NCBI GenBank assembly: GCA_022843505.1
Contig: JALHNN010000124.1
Location: 1 to 7,390 of the forward strand
Length of the DNA: 7,390 bases
Reading direction: 5' to 3'
Origin: Sulfuritalea sp.
GTDB taxonomy: Bacteria; Pseudomonadota; Gammaproteobacteria; Burkholderiales; Rhodocyclaceae
A program made the translations under genes and the position numbers. Below, in pieces: positions 1 through 5,456 of the stretch (the stretch's first letter is position 1; every line of letters starts with the position of its first letter). Below the pieces are notes generated by a model. The model was not told the origin of the DNA and did no database searches. It worked only from the letters and a program-made list of their open reading frames with translations.

Positions 1-375
1 AAGCGCTTCCGGAGGCGGATTCAGCGAGCGGACGATGGCAAAGTTCTGTTCGGCGCGCTCGAGGTCGCCGAGCGCGTAGTACGCCCGGCCCTGATCGAGG
101 TAGGCGGCTGCGTAGTCGTGGTCTACGGCGATGACGCGATCGAAGGCGAAGGTCGCGATGCCGGGTCGCCCCGACGCCAGGGCCGCCAGACCAAATACAT
201 AGTCGAAGTCGGCGTCGCCGGCGCGAGCGAATTCCTTGGGCAAGAGGCGCTCATAGGCCTCGCCTGCCCGCCCTTCGCCCAGCAGGGCGCGGGCAGCGTC
301 GAGGTCCGCGTCCGCACGCGCCACCGAAACCAGCCCGAGGCTCAACCCAATCACAATTAGAATTGCTTTTACCAT
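1..375 (-). CDS. Exported TPR-repeat protein, N-terminal part (runs off left edge)
   Basis: The 125 visible residues have no stop codon before the window edge, so this is the N-terminus of a longer protein. The start is ATG at 375-373, and an in-frame TAA directly precedes it, so no longer N-terminus is possible. Residues 1-22 form a Sec-type signal peptide: M-V-K, the hydrophobic core AILIVIGLSLGLVSV, then ARA-D as a likely signal peptidase I site. The mature part is helical and TPR-like: residues 25-45 (ARALLGEGRAGEAYERLL), 58-86 (YVFGLAALASGRPGIATFAF) and 88-118 (YAAAYLDQGRAYYALGDLER), ending in LNPPPEAL. TPRs are protein-interaction scaffolds. An N-terminal signal peptide, TPRs and a LNPPP-type ending resemble the periplasmic half of surface lipoprotein assembly modifier (Slam/DUF560) outer-membrane proteins. 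That link is from memory and tentative, because the barrel half is outside the window. No Shine-Dalgarno sequence is visible, and the upstream DNA is very AT-rich. It is divergent from the ceramidase-like gene. Confidence 0.82.
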   Translation of the reverse strand, partial: MVKAILIVIGLSLGLVSVARADADLDAARALLGEGRAGEAYERLLPKEFARAGDADFDYVFGLAALASGRPGIATFAFDRVIAVDHDYAAAYLDQGRAYYALGDLERAEQNFAIVRSLNPPPEAL

Positions 376-420
376 TTATAATCAATTTGTTATTTTATTT
401 AGTTAAAGCTAATTCAAACT
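361..420. promoter_or_regulatory. AT-rich promoter-like block in the divergent intergenic region
   Basis: Only 11 of these 60 bases are G or C, against a clearly GC-rich background. The block overlaps the start of the leftward TPR gene and is its likely promoter region. Weak minus-strand candidates are TAAAAT (397-392) as a -10, and TTGACC (434-429) with TAGCTT (411-406) at 17-bp spacing. A perfect TATAAT lies on the plus strand at 377-382 but has no good -35. The exact promoter cannot be fixed by eye. Confidence 0.35.
380..392 (+). promoter_or_regulatory. Candidate IHF binding site
   Basis: The bases AATCAATTTGTTA match the IHF consensus WATCARNNNNTTR at every defined position. The site lies in the AT-rich block 5 bp upstream of the TPR start codon. 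IHF bends DNA and often works in such promoters. Chance matches are common in AT-rich DNA, so this is only a candidate. Confidence 0.3.
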
Positions 421-614
421 ACAGTACAGGTCAACTGCAGAAACTCCCGCAATCATTGCTGCACAAGCTTCTGTCGCTATTTGGCAACTCGGCGGATTGG
501 CCGACAGGGAAGACGTCACCCATATCCGTCAGCACCGATGTCAGGGGTTCCGACTTGCGGTATCGTTGCCCGGTACCGAGGGGCGCAGGTGCATCGCCTT
601 CGACGTTCCGGCTT

Positions 615-630
615 GGTCCGTAACCGGACC
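615..630. repeat. Inverted repeat GGTCCG-taac-CGGACC upstream of the ceramidase-like gene
   Basis: This is a perfect 6-bp stem with a 4-nt loop, which can be extended outward by wobble and G-C pairs (611-634). It ends 38 bp before the ATG at 669. No T-run follows, so it is not an intrinsic terminator. A related palindrome, GGTCCGGACC at 1538-1547, precedes the next gene, so this may be an operator or a leader structure. Confidence 0.45.
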
Positions 631-668
631 GGGTGCATCCTGGCTTCACCTTCACCACGGAGAACGCC

Positions 669-1484
669 ATGAAACTTCCGCTGCACCAGTTGCCTCCGGC
701 CCTGACGCTGCTGCTCGCCGCCGCCGCCCTGTTCCACGGCCCCATCCACCAGCCCGACGGCTACCACGACTTCGCCGACCAGTCCCTGGTCTGGGGCGTA
801 CCGCATTTCTGCGACGTGACATCCAACCTAGGCTTTGCCCTGGCGGCAATCTGGGGCTGGATCAGGCTGGGCCCGGCGCGCGAGCATCCCGAACTGCATC
901 ATGGGTTTGCCGGCTACCGCCTGTTCCTGGCCGGGCTGTTCCTCACCGCGCTGGGCTCGACCTGGTACCACCTCGCCCCGGACAACGCGCGCCTGGTCTG
1001 GGATCGGCTGCCGATCGCGCTGGCCTGCGCCGGCCTGCTGGCCGGTGTGCTGGGCGATGTGCGCAAGCGCGACAGCGGCGGCATGGCCGGCCTGCTGGCG
1101 CTGGCGGCAGTCGCCAGCGTCGCCTGGTGGTATTTCACCGACCTCGCCGGCGCCGGCGACCTGCGCCCCTACCTGCTGCTGCAGGGCCTGCCCATCCTGC
1201 TGATCCCGCTCTGGCAATGGCTGCACCGAGCTCCGGCCGCAGATCGCCTGGCCTTCGGCGGCGCCCTGGCGATCTATATCGTCGCCAAGCTGACGGAAGC
1301 CAATGACCACGCCATCGCCGCCGTCCTCGACCCGATCACCGGCCACACGCTGAAACACCTGCTGGCAACGCTTGCGGCTGCCCTCATCGTCGGCCGCCTG
1401 GTTGTCCGGGTGCGGGTGCCGCTCCAGGCTGGCGCCGCTGCATGTCCGTCAGGGCCGCCATCAGCCATCAGCGCATGCCGATGA
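669..1484 (+). CDS. Ceramidase-like (CREST superfamily) integral membrane hydrolase
   Basis: This 271-aa polytopic protein has about seven hydrophobic segments (roughly residues 8-23, 52-67, 83-98, 113-129, 138-157, 166-185 and 229-247). It carries the alkaline ceramidase/CREST pattern: CDVTSN at 48-53, S97-x3-H101 (STWYH), D112, and H226-x3-H230 near the last helix. From knowledge of human ACER3, the matching residues S77, H81, D92, H217 and H221 form the zinc site, and the S-H-D and H-H spacings are the same here. The family hydrolyses amide bonds in ceramides, and bacterial members are mostly uncharacterised. The substrate here is therefore an inference. The ATG at 669 is preferred over GTG 633 because GGAG (659-662) lies 6 nt upstream and a hydrophobic N-terminus follows directly. 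Residues 251-271 are a Pro/Ala/Ser-rich tail without a motif. The transporter-acyltransferase gene follows 96 bp downstream. Confidence 0.85.
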   Translation: MKLPLHQLPPALTLLLAAAALFHGPIHQPDGYHDFADQSLVWGVPHFCDVTSNLGFALAAIWGWIRLGPAREHPELHHGFAGYRLFLAGLFLTALGSTWYHLAPDNARLVWDRLPIALACAGLLAGVLGDVRKRDSGGMAGLLALAAVASVAWWYFTDLAGAGDLRPYLLLQGLPILLIPLWQWLHRAPAADRLAFGGALAIYIVAKLTEANDHAIAAVLDPITGHTLKHLLATLAAALIVGRLVVRVRVPLQAGAAACPSGPPSAISACR

Positions 1485-1496
1485 CGATGACGATGG
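1479..1496 (+). repeat. Short tandem repeat of CGATGA at the ceramidase-like stop codon
   Basis: Three hexamer units occur in tandem: CGATGA, CGATGA, CGATGG. The first unit contains the TGA stop (1482-1484) of the preceding gene. Gain or loss of a unit would not change the protein. It is a minor slippage-prone tract with no clear function. Confidence 0.5.
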
Positions 1497-1526
1497 TGTA
1501 GCGGCGGCGCCTTCATGCAGGCAGCT

Positions 1527-1547
1527 TAGAATCCCCGGTCCGGACCG
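1527..1547 (+). promoter_or_regulatory. Candidate -10 and palindrome upstream of the transporter-acyltransferase gene
   Basis: TAGAAT (1527-1532) is a 5/6 match to the sigma-70 -10 element, but no good -35 lies at normal spacing. It is followed by the perfect 10-bp palindrome GGTCCGGACC (1538-1547), close to the expected transcription start and 33 bp before the ATG. The palindrome shares GGTCC/GGACC arms with the 615-630 hairpin. This suggests a promoter with an operator, but the evidence is weak. Confidence 0.35.
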
Positions 1548-1580
1548 CTATCCACCCGCCTTCCCAGGAACGAACAGGAC

Positions 1581-3458
1581 ATGAGCAATCAATCCGGCCT
1601 GCTGCGCGCGCGCCGCTTCGCCCCGCTGTTCGTCACCCAGTTCCTCGGCGCGCTCAACGACAACGTGCTGAAGAATGCGATGGTGGTGCTGCTGACCTTC
1701 CAGGCGTCGAGCTGGACCACCCTCAAGCCCGAACTGCTGGCCAACCTGGCGGCGGGCGTATTCATCCTGCCCTTCTTCCTGTTCTCGGCCACCGCCGGCC
1801 AGCTCGCCGACAAGTATGACAAGGCGGCGCTGGCGCGGTTGTCTAAGCTGCTCGAAGTGGCCATCGTAATCATCGCCGGCATCGGTTTCGTCGTGCAAAG
1901 CCTCGGCGTGCTGTTCCTGAGCCTGTTCCTGATGGGCGCGCAATCGACGCTGTTCGGGCCGGTCAAGTACGCGATCCTGCCGCAGCACCTGAAGCCCGAA
2001 GAACTGGTCGGCGGCAACGCGCTGATCGAGGCCGGCACCTTCGTCGCCATCCTGCTCGGCACGCTGCTCGGCGGCCTGCTTGCCGCCGGGGAGGCGGCGA
2101 CGGTCTGGATCACTGCCGTGGGCCTTGCCGTCGCCGTCGCCGGCTACCTGGCCTCGCGCGCGATCCCGATCGCCGTGCCGCCAGCGCCGACTCTCGCGAT
2201 CAGCGCCAACCCGCTGACCGAGACCTGGCGCAACATCAATTTCGCGCGCGAAAACCAGACGGTGTTCCTCTCCATCATGGGCATCTCCTGGTTCTGGCTG
2301 TTCGGTGCGCTGTTCCTCGCCCAGTTCCCGGCCTACACCAAGAACGTGCTGGGCGGCAGCGAGACGGCCGTGACGCTGTTGCTCGCCACCTTCACCTTCG
2401 GCATCGGCGTCGGCTCGCTGCTCTGCGAGAAGCTTTCAGCCAAGCGCGTGGAGCTGGGCCTGGTGCCGCTGGGATCGATCGGCCTGACGGTATTTGCGCT
2501 CGACCTTGCCTTCGCCTCGCCCGCCGTGCCCTCGCCCTCGCCGCTGGGTGCGATCGGCCTGCTGGCCTACGACCAGACCTGGCGCGTGCTGCTCGACCTG
2601 GCGCTGCTCGGCATCTTCGGCGGCCTCTTCATCGTGCCGCTGTATGCGCTGGTGCAGCAGCGCTCCAACCCCGAACATGGGGCGCGCATCATCGCCGCCA
2701 ACAACATCATGAACGCGCTGTACATGGTGGTCGGCGCGCTGGCCGCCGCCGGCCTGCTCGCCGCGGGCCTGACGATCCCGATGCTGTTCGCCGTGGCAGC
2801 GATCTGCAATGCCGCTGTAGCGTTGTTCATCTACGGCCTGGTGCCCGAGTTCCTGCTGCGCTTCATCATCTGGATGCTGATCCACAGCGTGTATCGACTG
2901 CGCGTGAAGGAACTCGGCCCGGTGCCCGAAGAAGGGCCGGCGGTGATCGTCTGCAACCATGTCAGCTTCGTCGACGCGCTGGTGATCATGGCCGCCTGCA
3001 AGCGCCCGATCCGCTTCGTCATGGACCACCACATCTTCCGCTGGCCGTTGCTCGACTTCGTCTTCCGCACCAGCAAGGCCATCCCCATCGCCCCGGCCAA
3101 GGAAGATCCGGTGATGATGGAGAAGGCCTTCGAGGAAGTCGGCAAGGCGCTCGACGCCGGCGACCTGGTCGGCATCTTCCCCGAAGGCAAGATCACCGCC
3201 GACGGCAGCATCAACCCCTTCCGCCCCGGCATCAGCCGGATCCTGGCGCGCAATCCCGTACCCGTGGTGCCGATGGCCCTGCGCGGCCTTTGGGGCAGCT
3301 TCTTCTCGCGCAAGGACGGCCCGGCCATGACGCGGCCCTTCCGTCGCGGGGTGCTGTCGAAGATCGAACTCGTGGTGGGCGCGGCAGTGCCGGCGGCGGC
3401 GGCGGCACCCGATCGACTTCAGGCCGATGTCACGGCACTGCGTGGGGACTGGGCGTGA
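1581..3458 (+). CDS. LplT-like MFS lysophospholipid transporter fused to a PlsC-type acyltransferase
   Basis: This 625-aa two-domain protein is probably in the inner membrane. Residues 1-425 are an MFS transporter of the LplT type, with FLGALNDNVLKNAM at 21-34 and many hydrophobic helices. A linker (LRFIIWMLIHSVYRLRVKEL) leads to a lysophosphatidic-acid-acyltransferase-like domain at about 440-610. That domain has the catalytic HX4D box H460-VSFV-D465 (NHVSFVD), the FPEGKIT motif at 533-539, and VPVVPMALRG further on. In E. coli, LplT flips lysophospholipids inward and Aas reacylates them. Here both steps are on one chain, so the likely role is lysophospholipid salvage. The third domain of the long trifunctional relatives, an acyl-ACP synthetase, is absent, and the reading frame ends cleanly after PlsC, so this is not a visible truncation. 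The start ATG has AGGAA (1566-1570) about 10 nt upstream. The gene lies on the same strand as the ceramidase-like gene. Confidence 0.92.
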   Translation: MSNQSGLLRARRFAPLFVTQFLGALNDNVLKNAMVVLLTFQASSWTTLKPELLANLAAGVFILPFFLFSATAGQLADKYDKAALARLSKLLEVAIVIIAGIGFVVQSLGVLFLSLFLMGAQSTLFGPVKYAILPQHLKPEELVGGNALIEAGTFVAILLGTLLGGLLAAGEAATVWITAVGLAVAVAGYLASRAIPIAVPPAPTLAISANPLTETWRNINFARENQTVFLSIMGISWFWLFGALFLAQFPAYTKNVLGGSETAVTLLLATFTFGIGVGSLLCEKLSAKRVELGLVPLGSIGLTVFALDLAFASPAVPSPSPLGAIGLLAYDQTWRVLLDLALLGIFGGLFIVPLYALVQQRSNPEHGARIIAANNIMNALYMVVGALAAAGLLAAGLTIPMLFAVAAICNAAVALFIYGLVPEFLLRFIIWMLIHSVYRLRVKELGPVPEEGPAVIVCNHVSFVDALVIMAACKRPIRFVMDHHIFRWPLLDFVFRTSKAIPIAPAKEDPVMMEKAFEEVGKALDAGDLVGIFPEGKITADGSINPFRPGISRILARNPVPVVPMALRGLWGSFFSRKDGPAMTRPFRRGVLSKIELVVGAAVPAAAAAPDRLQADVTALRGDWA

Positions 3459-3487
3459 CCAGGTTGGGAACACGAAACCAACTCTGC

Positions 3488-3494
3488 AAGGAGG
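3488..3494 (+). promoter_or_regulatory. Strong Shine-Dalgarno AAGGAGG for the lipoprotein leader
   Basis: AAGGAGG lies 8 nt before TTG 3503, near-ideal spacing. It is the best ribosome binding site in the window. It shows that translation was selected to begin at 3503, in the frame of the lipoprotein signal peptide, and not at the ATG at 3427 that opens the longer downstream frame inside the preceding gene. Confidence 0.75.
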
Positions 3495-3502
3495 CAAAGC
3501 TC

Positions 3503-3586
3503 TTGAACGTTGCATGGCAGGCGACTGCCACGGCCACCCGCAGCGCCGCTATCCTCGTCGGCCTGTCGCTAGCTGGCTGCCAGTGA
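3503..3586 (+). CDS. Lipoprotein signal peptide ORF, out of frame with its mature part
   Basis: This is a 27-codon ORF starting at TTG 3503 behind a near-perfect Shine-Dalgarno sequence. The peptide has a short n-region with one Arg (position 13), a hydrophobic core AAILVGLS and a textbook lipobox, LAGC, at residues 23-26, followed by Q and a TGA at 3584-3586. Signal peptidase II would cleave before C26, which is then lipid-modified. The mature lipoprotein that should follow is in another frame, which opens at ATG 3586-3588 and overlaps this stop as TGATG. A net +1 or -2 change near 3584 would join the two; dropping TG, for example, gives a ...LAGCQMPAPGFG... junction. The simplest reading is the 5' part of a frameshifted lipoprotein gene. 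A sequencing error or deliberate stop/restart coupling are alternatives. Confidence 0.65.
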   Translation: MNVAWQATATATRSAAILVGLSLAGCQ

Positions 3587-4788
3587 TGCCCGCCCCGGGG
3601 TTCGGCAACTACGGCGGCCCGGCGTCGCCGCGTGCGCCACAGGCCGAAGAGTCCATCCCGCCGTATGACGCGGCCAAGCTCGTGCGCTGGTTCCCGATCC
3701 AGGCGCGCTTCGCGCCCGACGGCTCGTGGCTGGTCGTCAATCTGTGCAACCACTACAACCCGCGCTTCTGCCGCATCGTGCGCTGGGACCCTGATGGACA
3801 CGGCCAGCCCATAGAAGGCGGGCTCACCAGTTCCGGCAGTTGGCGGCTGGTGGCCGGGCAGGCGCCGGACAAGAGCTACATCTGGCCCACCGTTTCCTGG
3901 GACGGCAAGAAGCTGGCCTTCACCGTCGCCGACTGCTCGGCCGAGCGCGCGCACGGCTGGCCGGCCGCCGAGGGCAAGCCCGGTGCCGCCGTGCCGCCAC
4001 CCGTCGACTGCAAGTTCTTTCTCGCGCGGCCAGCGGTGAGCGAAAGCGTCACGGACATCCGCGTTGGCTACGGTGAGATTCCCATCGCCTCGGCGGCGCG
4101 GCCGGCCTGGCGCCCCGACGACCGGGCCTTGCTCTACTGGCGCACCGTGGGGACGATACACCTCGCCAGTGGCCGCATTGCGGGTGCGCGCAGTTTGTAC
4201 GAGTTCGATCTGCTAACAGGCCAGGAAGCGCCGAAACTGCAGGGCGTAGCGGGGAACCTGTCGTGGGACCACGAGTTCGCTTCGCCACACTACGCGCCGG
4301 ACGGCAAGCGGTTTCGCAGTTGCGGCTGGGAGTCCACCGGACGGCGGGACTACGTCGACCACGGCGTCCATTGCTTTGAGGTTGCGTCGACACCAACCCC
4401 GAAGGTGGAGGTGCTGAACGCCCGGGGAGAATCAGCCTTCAAGATTCTCTTCGCTGACTGGCGTGGTAGTCATCTTCTGATCGACGCGTTACGTCAGTTG
4501 TTCCTGGTGGACCGGCAAACGCGAAAACGTGACGCTCCCTTAATCGACCCACCACCAACGATAAAGGGCTCGATCGTCGATGCCGATATTGCTGCATCAG
4601 ACGGAGACGTCATCGCCGTGCAAGGTACGCTAGCGCTACAGATGGACCCTACACGAGGTGGCGGCGCCGGCCACTATGCCGACAATCGTCAACGCCAGCG
4701 GCCTCTGCTGATCTATCTCAAGCGTTCGGCTAGCGCTCCTGCGCCGGTTTTCTGGCCGAATATCGAAGCACTTGCAGACGGCGGCTAA
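3586..4788 (+). CDS. PD40/TolB-like beta-propeller protein, mature part of a probable lipoprotein
   Basis: The frame gives 400 residues from ATG 3586. It extends upstream to ATG 3427, but that part is the out-of-frame end of the acyltransferase gene plus the signal-peptide region and has no protein-like character. PD40/TolB-type blade motifs recur: RFAPDGSWLVV (41-51), PTVSWDGKKLAFT (101-113), PAWRPDDRALLYW (173-185) and PHYAPDGKRF (234-243). Six cysteines (54, 62, 117, 142, 246, 263) would suit disulfides in the periplasm, which agrees with the lipobox just upstream in another frame. Such propellers bind proteins or ligands, and no catalytic motif was seen. I do not recognise a named family. 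If translated only from 3586 the product would lack any export signal and stay in the cytoplasm, so the gene may be inactive. The stop codon sits in a GACGGCG/CGCCGTC hairpin. Confidence 0.7.
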   Translation: MPAPGFGNYGGPASPRAPQAEESIPPYDAAKLVRWFPIQARFAPDGSWLVVNLCNHYNPRFCRIVRWDPDGHGQPIEGGLTSSGSWRLVAGQAPDKSYIWPTVSWDGKKLAFTVADCSAERAHGWPAAEGKPGAAVPPPVDCKFFLARPAVSESVTDIRVGYGEIPIASAARPAWRPDDRALLYWRTVGTIHLASGRIAGARSLYEFDLLTGQEAPKLQGVAGNLSWDHEFASPHYAPDGKRFRSCGWESTGRRDYVDHGVHCFEVASTPTPKVEVLNARGESAFKILFADWRGSHLLIDALRQLFLVDRQTRKRDAPLIDPPPTIKGSIVDADIAASDGDVIAVQGTLALQMDPTRGGGAGHYADNRQRQRPLLIYLKRSASAPAPVFWPNIEALADGG

Positions 4789-4796
4789 TCGCCGTC
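4777..4796 (+). repeat. Hairpin spanning the stop codon of the beta-propeller gene
   Basis: GACGGCG (4777-4783) and CGCCGTC (4790-4796) form a perfect 7-bp stem around a 6-nt loop that contains the TAA stop. No T-run follows (CCCTCCGG), so intrinsic termination is unlikely. A weaker version (CGGCG/CGCCG, 5446-5462) sits at the brnA stop. Confidence 0.45.
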
Positions 4797-4801
4797 CCTC
4801 C
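4780..4801 (+). repeat. Left copy of a short direct repeat flanking brnTA
   Basis: This 22-nt sequence begins GGCGGCT, continues through ATCGCCGT and ends CCCTCC. It recurs at 5447-5470 with 21 identical positions, one substitution and two single-T insertions. Each copy contains the stop codon of the gene it ends. Together they bracket the toxin-antitoxin module. Confidence 0.5.
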
Positions 4802-4845
4802 GGCGCCGACTTTCGGGCCTGCATCGCGTCCCGTAACGCTACCCG

Positions 4846-4882
4846 GCCGATGTATTGACAAAGCCAATACATCGGCTAGACT
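4846..4882 (+). promoter_or_regulatory. brnTA promoter covered by a 12-bp perfect inverted repeat (operator)
   Basis: GCCGATGTATTG (4846-4857) and CAATACATCGGC (4865-4876) are perfect inverted copies separated by 7 nt. A consensus -35, TTGACA, lies at 4855-4860 across the left arm and spacer. The -10 candidate TAGACT (4877-4882, 4/6) directly abuts the right arm, giving a 16-bp spacing. Transcription should begin about 7 nt after the -10, at or next to the A of the toxin ATG (4889). A dimeric ribbon-helix-helix antitoxin bound here would block RNA polymerase, as expected for autorepression of a toxin-antitoxin operon. The repeat and the hexamers are seen directly; their roles are inferred. 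Confidence 0.75.
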
Positions 4883-4888
4883 TCCCGC

Positions 4889-5182
4889 ATGGATTTCCAC
4901 TTCGAGCTGAACGGCGAAAGCTTTGTCTGGGATGCCGTAAAAGCCGAAAAGAACCGGCGCAAGCATGGGGTCCGGTTCGAGGAAGCGGCGACGTTGTTCT
5001 TCGATCCGTTGTTCGTTCTGACGGAGGCTTCGCGTAACGACGAGGCACGGTACGCAGCCATCGGTTTCGATGCCGTCGGTCGCTTGCTGTACGTGGTCCA
5101 TGTCGAGATCGAAGACGTCTGCATCCGTATTGTCTCCGCGCGACGCGCGGAACCCGAGGAGGAAGCCCGCTATGCTGAGTGA
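4889..5182 (+). CDS. brnT: BrnT-family toxin (DUF497), putative ribonuclease
   Basis: This 97-aa protein matches the usual BrnT length and layout: FVWD (12-15), KAEKNRRKHGV (18-28), FEEA (30-33), DP (39-40), an R-x3-IG turn (54-59), GRLLYVVHVE (64-73) and the C-terminal IRIVSARRAEPEEEARY (79-95). BrnT toxins have a RelE-like fold and cleave RNA, stopping translation until the BrnA antitoxin binds them. ATG 4889 is the only possible start, because an in-frame TAG lies four codons upstream with no start codon between. There is no Shine-Dalgarno sequence, and the predicted promoter places the transcript start at or beside this ATG, so the mRNA is probably leaderless. The antitoxin gene overlaps the last 11 bp, the toxin-first order usual for brnTA. 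Confidence 0.88.
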   Translation: MDFHFELNGESFVWDAVKAEKNRRKHGVRFEEAATLFFDPLFVLTEASRNDEARYAAIGFDAVGRLLYVVHVEIEDVCIRIVSARRAEPEEEARYAE

Positions 5183-5456
5183 GAAAATAAGGAAGCGCCT
5201 GGCCAAGGACAGGCCGATGACCTCGATTACCTTGCGCATCCCGGTCGACGTGGTGGACTCCCTCAAGCAGATTGCCCCGCTCAAGGGGTTTTCCGGCTAC
5301 CAGACGCTGCTCAAGTTCTACATCGGCGAAGGACTGCGCCAGGACGAGGCAAAGTTCGCTCCCGACCAGACCTCACGATTGATCGAAGCCCTCAAGAAGC
5401 GCGGCGTGCCGGAATCCGTGCTCGACCAGGCCAGCAAGGATCTCTCGGCGGCTTGA
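5172..5456 (+). CDS. brnA: Ribbon-helix-helix antitoxin (BrnA/CopG type)
   Basis: This 94-aa protein partners the preceding toxin and overlaps it by 11 bp. The start ATG 5172 has GAGGAGG (5156-5162) 9 nt upstream; the longer frame from 5070 lies inside brnT. The N-terminus is basic (SEKIRKRLAKDR). A ribbon-helix-helix fold follows: strand TSITLRI (17-23), helix 24-35, turn GFSGYQ, and helix TLLKFYIGEGLRQ (45-57). The C-terminal part (62-94) is helical and probably binds the toxin. RHH dimers bind short inverted repeats, and the 12-bp repeat at 4846-4876 is the obvious operator. The strong ribosome binding site, against none for brnT, would favour antitoxin excess. The name brnA is given by context; the sequence looks like a CopG-type variant and may not match the standard BrnA family model. 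Confidence 0.82.
   Translation: MLSEKIRKRLAKDRPMTSITLRIPVDVVDSLKQIAPLKGFSGYQTLLKFYIGEGLRQDEAKFAPDQTSRLIEALKKRGVPESVLDQASKDLSAA

Larger units (their letters stand above)
376..668. other. Intergenic region between divergent genes
   Basis: This 293-bp gap lies between the leftward TPR gene and the rightward ceramidase-like gene. The left third is AT-rich and promoter-like, and the rest has normal base composition. Nothing in it reads as a convincing protein: the ORF from TTG 363 is only an AT-rich artefact. It holds the candidate IHF site, the 615-630 hairpin and the ceramidase-gene ribosome binding site (GGAG, 659-662). No clear sigma-70 promoter for the rightward gene was found. Confidence 0.6.

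Noticed and set aside
363..623. 86-codon open frame with a hydrophobic N-terminus in the intergenic region
   Set aside because: The hydrophobic start comes from the AT-rich block. It begins at TTG without a Shine-Dalgarno sequence, overlaps the TPR gene start and has no protein-like C-terminal part.
497..1306. 269-codon plus-strand open frame overlapping the ceramidase-like gene
   Set aside because: It is an Arg/Pro/Ala-rich out-of-frame translation of a gene with conserved catalytic residues. There is no ribosome binding site and no motif.
2436..3515. 359-codon minus-strand open frame over the transporter-acyltransferase gene
   Set aside because: It is antisense to a clear two-domain protein. 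Its product is rich in His, Gln, Arg and Asp, typical of reverse-frame artefacts.
3427..3585. N-terminal 53 codons of the long frame that starts at ATG 3427
   Set aside because: This part overlaps the end of the acyltransferase gene and the signal-peptide ORF, has no ribosome binding site and reads as noise. The lipobox lies in the other frame.
4777..4796. Hairpin at the beta-propeller stop as an intrinsic terminator
   Set aside because: The stem is good but is followed by CCCTCCGG and not a T-run, and it covers the stop codon where ribosomes would disrupt it.
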